Shown here piece by piece: positions 58,359 to 64,000 of a stretch of 64,000 bases of DNA. Position 1 is the stretch's first letter. Every line of letters starts with the position of its first letter. Position numbers and translations under genes: made by a program. Under the pieces are notes generated by a model. That model was not told the DNA's origin. It worked only from the letters and a program-made list of their open reading frames with translations, and did no database searches. Origin of the DNA: Siphonodentalium dalli (Eukaryota > Mollusca > Scaphopoda > Gadilida > Siphonodentaliidae); NCBI GenBank assembly GCA_032622095.1, contig CP136069.1, forward strand, positions 1,428,001 through 1,492,000, read 5' to 3'.

Positions 58359-60154
58359 ATGTCTGACAATACAGACATCGACGATTTCACGAGATATTTC
58401 ATTTTATCAGAATTTGAAGAGCTTCCACCTCCAAATAGACCACTTGCAAGCAACAGTGATGAAATTACAGAATTATCTGATACAATTATGCCAGTATTGG
58501 CCGGCTCGAACTCTGAAAGTGAAACTGGTACATTTCGACTTCGTACCGAAATTAACAGTCAACAACAAGGTGAAGGTGTTTTGAGCTCAGGCGTTAGGCC
58601 TACTAACAGTCGGTTTGGGCTGATAGATCAGGGAGCCATTTCAGACTTTATTGCTGATCAAGAAAATTTGAACACACGTAAAAAAACTGAAAGTGACATG
58701 CGTCTGTTTAGTGTATTCTGTGGTGAGCAGGGAGTAGACACCAAGCCAGATTTGATGGAAACTAAAACATTGGACATGTTATTTTCCTCAGTGTTGTCAA
58801 AAAAACCAATGGGGACGATTATGAACCTTCGACTATTCGAGGATTTGTGTCCAGTTTGGAGCGTTATTTACGTTCACAGCACTATCCCCACACTGTCAAT
58901 AAGAACCCTCTCTTTCCACACTGTAACAAGGCTGTTGTTGCCAAGATGAAATATCTAAAATCTCTTGGTCGTGGTAATAAACCGAATGAATCAGATGAAT
59001 TGACTGATGAAGACATTGAAAACTTCTTCAAGACAGGTTAGATGGGAATCGACACACCCAACCAGATAGTGAATTTCCTTCATGTAACATTCTCAATGGT
59101 TCTTGGAATGCGCGGTGGCAGAGAACACCGTAGCCTAACATGGGGTGACATAAGCCTTTCTACAGATGAGGATGGTGATGAATATTTGGAGCATGTACGT
59201 GAGCGGCAAACTAAAACTCGAACAGGCACAGATCCAACAAATATTAGGAAATTGAAACCAAAGGCATGGCACTATATGGAAGATATGCAACGCTGTCCAG
59301 TACGAGCTTACAAAATATATAGAGACAAAAGAACTCCTGTACACCTGACTCGCCATTCTTCCTTGAGATAAACTATACGAAAAATCCCAATCTACCTTGG
59401 TTCAAAAATTGTCCTATGGGAGTGAACCATATTTATGGTCTTGTAAAGAAAATGAAATCAAAATGTGATGAAATAATGCAGAAAGAAGATACAAGGAAAA
59501 TAACAAACCACAGTGTACGCAAACATATGATGCAGGAATGTAACGATATGGGACTGCCTGCTAATTGTACTATCCAAATAAGTGGACACAGGAATGTAGG
59601 CAGTGCAAACAATTACAGTAAGTTGAATGAATAGCAACATAAATCAATATCAACTTCTATAATGCGCCCCCTGGAGTCAGCCAGTTCTGCGGTTGTTCCG
59701 TATCGACATTCAATGGCACCAAAACCAGTATCTCAGAACCATGCTTCTGCATCATGTTCTACTGTTACTAGTATGAATCATCAACTTGATCAAGCTCAAC
59801 ATGAAATGAATTATGATTCCACATGTATTTCAACATCATCGGTGTCAAAAAATAACCAAAACTTTGAACTGGACACAAACTTTGTCGCCTCTTCCCAAAA
59901 GTCAATGACAGTAACAAAATCAGGCATGGACTCTAACAAGAGAGTCGTGATAAGAGATAACAGGGACTGCACATTCCACTTCAATTTCTACGGATCAAAC
60001 ATGACTGAACTTCACTGAAGTCGAGCAACAAAAGGGACTTGCCAACGATTATGCGGAAGGAGTTATAAATATACCCGTAAAACGAAGAAGAATATTACCA
60101 ATTATCGAATCAGATGATGAGGATGACGGCAAATTCCAGTCGAATGAGCTTTGA
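58359..60154 (+). pseudogene. Crypton-type (DUF3504) tyrosine recombinase, frame-broken
   Basis: Starts at ATG 58,359 (MSDNTDIDDFTRY). An acidic N-terminal part of about 95 residues precedes the core-binding region (SDFIADQENLNTRKKTESDM, then SSLERYLRSQHYP and GNKPNESDELTDEDIE). The catalytic domain shows the first Arg in GMRGGREHRSLTWGD, followed by RQTKTRTGT, then NHSVRKHM (HxxR) and ISGHRNVGSANNYSKLN (His and the presumed Tyr nucleophile). The C-terminus has a basic patch PVKRRR and an acidic end. This matches the KIAA1958/ZMYM/QRICH1-like DUF3504 family derived from Crypton YRs. Breaks: a one-base loss in an A7 run at 58,799-58,805; TAG at 59,039; a frameshift near 59,345; TAG at 59,632; a frameshift near 60,015. 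Two breaks could be sequencing errors, but the set argues for a pseudogene. DNA cutting and strand exchange would be its role. Confidence 0.82.
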
Positions 60155-60624
60155 AAATTCAATGTGAACAGTAAATAATGAACTTCCACGTGTTCCTCTC
60201 CAAGTGTTTATTTACGATGATTAAATTATATCGTCACTTCGAAATTAAGTTTTCTACTTTTAGAACGATTTCCAAACATTTCCTGTATGAACCAACACTA
60301 TTTACACATACCAAAAGAATCTTGACAACATTCCGTTCCAAGTGTCATGCTTTTTTGATCAGAATAAACACAATTGTGACTGAAAATATCCTGTAATTTC
60401 CGAAACTTTAAAAAATGAATTGCGCCGAAGTGAATGAAAATAATAAGGTCAATCGATATCGTTACGTCACAATTATTTAAATTATGTATCCATCCGCGTA
60501 ACAGCACGCGCAACTGAACGTTACGTTGGGGTTCAAAATGGGAGAATCAGCTGATCTGGGCCTATTTTGTCACATCTACTCTTTAAAATTAGCGACTTTT
60601 AGTGGTTGAAAGTGTGTAATAAAC
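60155..60624. other. No gene seen
   Basis: Downstream of the recombinase: AT-rich with short frames only. Possible polyadenylation hexamers (AATAAA) occur near 60,363. No protein is recognised. Confidence 0.45.
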
Positions 60625-60782
60625 AGAATAATCAATTGGTTTCGATGATTACGTGACATAATTCACTCGGGTAGCCGGTCCTATTGGTAAAACCCTCGTT
60701 CGCTCTGCTCACTCGGGTTTTACCAGGCCCGGCTCCCCTAGTGAATTATGTCACGTAATCATCGAAACCAATTGATTATTCT
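60625..60782. mobile_element. Perfect foldback, 43-bp arms
   Basis: Arms at 60,625-60,667 and 60,740-60,782 are exact reverse complements (starting AGAATAATCAATTGGTTTCG). The 72-bp centre holds a secondary pair, AAACCC...GGGTTT, flanked by CCGGTCC-type sequence. This looks like a foldback MITE or a structured element inside the 7.1-kb element. Confidence 0.8.
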
Positions 60783-61154
60783 CTATATATATCGCCCATT
60801 TTAGGGGACCTCCGTGAATTCGGGGACTTCCGCAAAGTGACCTCCACAAATCGGGACCTGCTGTAAATCGTCGCACCCAATGCAATTTGTAAACAAATAC
60901 GACTGACATGCGTTTTAACGAGGTGAGCTTTAATTAAACGAAAGAAGCATTCTACATAAACTATTTGTCATGGACTCAGCCAGTGTGCCATATATATGTG
61001 TCAACTAAGGTCGCTTTGCGTGGTAAAAGTGAAAAGTGAAAGTGGAAAATCCTATTGAAAATGAAAGTAGCCTACAATTTTGGGAATTCCGCGGCAGATT
61101 GCAGTGAATCTATACTATTGGAAGTGAATGTACAATTCCTGGAATTCTATCAGA

Positions 61155-61232
61155 TATCGCGACTCTGCTCGTTTTCGTGATCATAGGTTATATAGGGCCT
61201 ATATGACCACGAAAACGAGTCGAGTCGCGATA
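61155..61232. repeat. Foldback, approx 35-bp arms
   Basis: TATCGCGACTCTGCTCGTTT at the left pairs with AAACGAGTCGAGTCGCGATA at the right, meeting at a TATAGGGCCTATA centre with small mismatches. It is similar in style to the foldback at 16,868. No gene is seen from 61,240 to 62,140. Confidence 0.7.
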
Positions 61233-62147
61233 CAGCCATCGGTACAAACACATTGTGTATACGATACAATTTTGACTTGATGACCAGAAAATAAAAGATA
61301 GCGGTTAATCCAAGTCTCCAACAGAACAGACATGCGCGCTCCAATTAAAATTACCCATAATTCACTTCACTACACCAGGGGTTCCCATTGGGTTATTACA
61401 TTATTGGGCATTCTTTGCCTGCAAAATAAAATGTTAAGAACGCCATTAGTTTACAATATCACAATTCATACATATATATGCATAACTTATCTAGTCGTGC
61501 AAACACATTTTAATTTCTAAAATCTATATGTACCAACGAATAATATAAATACAGTTTGTTTCAACTATTTACCTGCATCAATATATCCATTAAATATACT
61601 TCACATAAGCAAGTATGTAACTTGGAGAGCACTTGATCAGCGAACTTTACTATATATTGTTTTTATAAAAAAATTGTCATCATGGCTTTCCGTACATTTC
61701 TGGAAAATTTGAGCGTGAGGTTGGCATACAGTTCATTTCTAAATATTTTTTTTATGCCAGCTTTCTGATTAATACATGGGTCGTGTTGTGGATTTTATTG
61801 GGGATTTACATTCGAGCATGATGGTCACATATTTACGTACCTGATATTGAACAGTGAAAGGCGGGAACAGTTGTCAAATCTGCGTATTCTTCATCTGGTT
61901 GTAAATTCGTGTTCGATAAACATTTATCACGTGACCGTTTAACATACGAAAGGTTAACGTGATAAAGATTCTTACATTTGTCGCGGATAAAAGAGCGATT
62001 TCTCTGTGAGGAAAGGGGTTAACTTTAGTTTAATCTTAATCAGAAGAGCTGGATGGGACATCATAGCATGGCAATAACATTTTAGTCACACATTTCTCGT
62101 CCCAACAGTGATGTCATTTTGGTGACTGCCTATTGCCTAACAGGGGG

Positions 62148-62335
62148 GCTTGTAACTCGCTCCGCCGCCCCTTGCACTGCCCGTATGCGCCGCGCGTCTC
62201 TATGTACACAACTGCTCTACGCTATGGTAGTATACAAGAAACTCTTGAATACTGCCATAACTTAAAGCAGGCGCGTATATAGAGACGGCGCATTTATAAA
62301 GCAGGGGTTGGGGGGCATGCAGCGGAGTGCGTTAC
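62148..62335. repeat. GC-rich imperfect inverted repeat
   Basis: CTTGTAACTCGCTCCGC-type sequence at the left matches GCGGAGTGCGTTACAAATC at the right in complement. The inner parts CGCCGCGCGTCTCTATGTAC and GTATATAGAGACGGCGC also pair. The patch is unusually GC-rich for this region. Confidence 0.6.
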
Positions 62336-62634
62336 AAATCCATGTGCTGGGTAACATGCATATGACGCCGCCTGGTAGCACATTTCCGACCATTCATTCA
62401 TAATTAAACGAGGCTAACATTTCAAAACATTAAAACATGTCAACACACCACATCTATGCTAAGCCCGAGGATAGTCTGCTGTATCAGCACAAAATCTTGT
62501 TTGGGGGGGGGTTAAGTTTTTCAGACTAATTCCAACAATGTTGGAGTAACGGAACCAACTGTTTGGTTTTCGTAAAGGAAATTGAATGTACTTTAATACG
62601 ATATGCAACTGGGTCTACTATTTTGTCAAATGCG

Positions 62635-63023
62635 AATGCTACAATGATTGAAAGACGGTAGTTTGTCTGAATCGTCGCGAAAATGATGCGCGAAACGAAA
62701 TTCGAACGAGCATGAAGTCACGCATACGTTGAACTTTGCGTTGTTTTTCATTTCATTTCATGCAGCACTCAAGTATAAACTATCGTGTGACAAAACAATC
62801 GTTGATCATTTCTCTTTCTGATGTTTTATAACGAAAAATTAAAATTGGTCATTTTCGAAAAATGACAAAAAATCGAGGTACTTTTTTTCTGAAAATCAGC
62901 TGTATCCAAAAAACGCGTCCTACGTCTCTGCGAAAACCGGATCGTGAAACTTCAGTTATCGGCCTACAAGAAATATAAGTGCCATAAATTCCCTCTCCGG
63001 ATGACACCTTGCCTCAGCTGACA
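62635..63023. repeat. Subterminal inverted repeat, right arm
   Basis: Reverse complement of 56,468-56,858, with identifiable substitutions (for example TCGTGTGACAAAACAATCG against the matching left segment). Outside it, towards the end of the element, lie tandem AT repeats. Confidence 0.85.
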
Positions 63024-63114
63024 CCTTGACTAATATAATTCAACAAAAACAACATGTTCACAGTTTATTACACCGGATGAGTTGATAATACAATGTTTGG
63101 AGCTTCCTCTTTCA

Positions 63115-63310
63115 AATAGTATATAATATGTCATATATTTTATATATGTGATCTGGGTATATAATATGGCATATATTTTATATATGTGATCTGGGTATAT
63201 AATATGGCATATATTTTATATATGTGATCTGGGTATATAATATGGCATATATTTTATATATGTGATCTGGGTATATAATATGGCATATAGTTTATATATG
63301 TGATCTGATG
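63115..63310. repeat. Subterminal tandem repeat, approx 42-bp unit, five copies
   Basis: Five copies of GTATATAATATGGCATATAT plus TTTATATATGTGATCTG next to the right terminus of the 7.1-kb element. The 421-bp MITE has one diverged copy in the same place (near 43,905), so the repeat expanded after the two lineages split. Confidence 0.85.
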
Positions 63311-63331
63311 GTTCGAAAATTAAGTGGGCCT

Positions 63332-64000
63332 TTAAAGGAAGATAATCTGAAATATAGATAATATTGAATGTCAAAAGGAGATAACCCATAACTCATAATT
63401 ATATATAGATATTGTTCAATGTCAAAGGGAGATAACTCATACATGATAATTAAATATAGATAATATTGAATGTCAAAAGGAGATAACCCATAACTCATAA
63501 TTATAAATAGATAATATTGAATGTCAAAGGGAGATAACCCATACCTCATAATTAAATATAGATAATATTGAATGTCAAAAGGAGATAACTCATAACTCAT
63601 AATTAAATATAGATAATATTGAATGTCAAAAGGAGATAACTCATAACTCATAATTAAATATATATACTGTTGAATGTCAAAGGGAGATAAAAGGGAGATA
63701 ATACATAACTCATAATTAAATATATATACTGGTGAATGGCAAAGGGAGATAACTCATACCTCAGAATTTAACATAGATACTGTTGAATATCGAAGGCAGA
63801 TAACTCATACCTCATAATTAAATATAAATACTGTTGAATGTCAAAGGGATATAAAAGGGAGATAATTAATATCTCATAATTAAATATATATACTGTTGAA
63901 TATCAAACGGAGATAACTCATACCTCATAATTAAATATAAATACTGTTGAATGTCAAACGGAGATAAAAGGCGATAAAAGGGAGATAATTAATATTTCAT
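63332..64000. repeat. Minisatellite, approx 53-60-bp unit, right part
   Basis: About eleven units of GAATGTCAAAGGGAGATAAC, TCATAACTCATAATTAAATA and TAGATA(A/C)T(A/G)TT, running off the window end. The open frame of about 119 codons on the minus strand is a repeat shadow. Confidence 0.85.

Larger units (their letters stand above)
56192..63331. mobile_element. 7,140-bp TTAA-flanked element enclosing a tyrosine recombinase gene
   Basis: The ends are AGGCCCACTTAATT and its complement, with TTAA at 56,188-56,191 and 63,332-63,335. Removing the element and one TTAA rejoins a normal minisatellite unit (GAATG-TTAA-AGGAAGATAA against GAATGTCAAAGGGAGATAA). Inside are subterminal inverted repeats of about 390 bp (56,468-56,858 and 62,635-63,023), subterminal tandem repeats at the right, a small minus-strand frame (57,692), a tyrosine recombinase pseudogene (58,359-60,154) and three foldback segments. 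TTAA targets are typical of piggyBac or Kolobok elements, yet no DDE transposase was recognised. Whether the recombinase is native or a nested insertion is open. Confidence 0.75.

Noticed and set aside
63292-63651. A 119-codon minus-strand frame at the window end
   Set aside because: It is a translation of the approx 55-bp minisatellite, with the repeated phrase LSPFDIQYYLY; no gene.

Overview
The window is metazoan nuclear DNA: AT-rich, dominated by non-coding repeats, with short exons bounded by GT/AG and no operon-like coding. Microsatellite-bearing Helitron-like repeats with tandem cores (the style of the bivalve pearl elements), TSP1 mosaic exons, BEL/Pao and LINE relics and a Crypton-type recombinase suggest a lophotrochozoan, most likely a mollusc. 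The species cannot be named from the sequence.

Layout. 1-10.5 kb: no gene seen; a solo Helitron-like element between 74-bp direct repeats (1,506-2,277), several minisatellites, and an 819-bp MITE with an 8-bp target duplication (7,116-7,934). 10.6-15.7 kb: head-to-tail array of eight Helitron-like elements. 16.2-51 kb (+ strand): I read the scattered exons of one extracellular mosaic gene. These are a signal-peptide exon (16,173), a Thr-rich mini-exon present twice because of a 1.8-kb tandem duplication (18,588 and 20,384), a second Thr/Ser-rich exon (28,046), a shortened TSP1-like exon (31,986), a full TSP1 exon (34,026) and seven more TSP1 exons in a roughly 1-kb tandem array (44,359-50,378). 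Every one of these exons is in phase 1. The introns carry an opposite-strand Helitron-like array (22.7-27.2 kb), a decayed LINE (28.6-30.9 kb), a GATATC-rich MITE (32.6-33.7 kb), a 5.7-kb insertion (34.5-40.3 kb) and a 3-kb, 30-bp-period minisatellite (40.4-43.4 kb). No terminal exon was found.

51.2-64 kb: one approx 55-bp minisatellite split by two insertions. The first is a decayed minus-strand BEL/Pao element (51.25-56.1 kb). The second is a 7,140-bp TTAA-flanked element (56,192-63,331) with subterminal inverted repeats that contains a broken Crypton/DUF3504-type tyrosine recombinase gene. A 421-bp relative of this element sits at 43,547-43,967, and the neighbouring TSP1 units preserve its empty site.

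The points that most deserve follow-up are the TTAA element enclosing a tyrosine recombinase, the exon-array growth of the TSP1 gene (including a duplicated three-exon block), and the birth of a 100-copy minisatellite from a 30-mer that is single-copy in each TSP1 unit.
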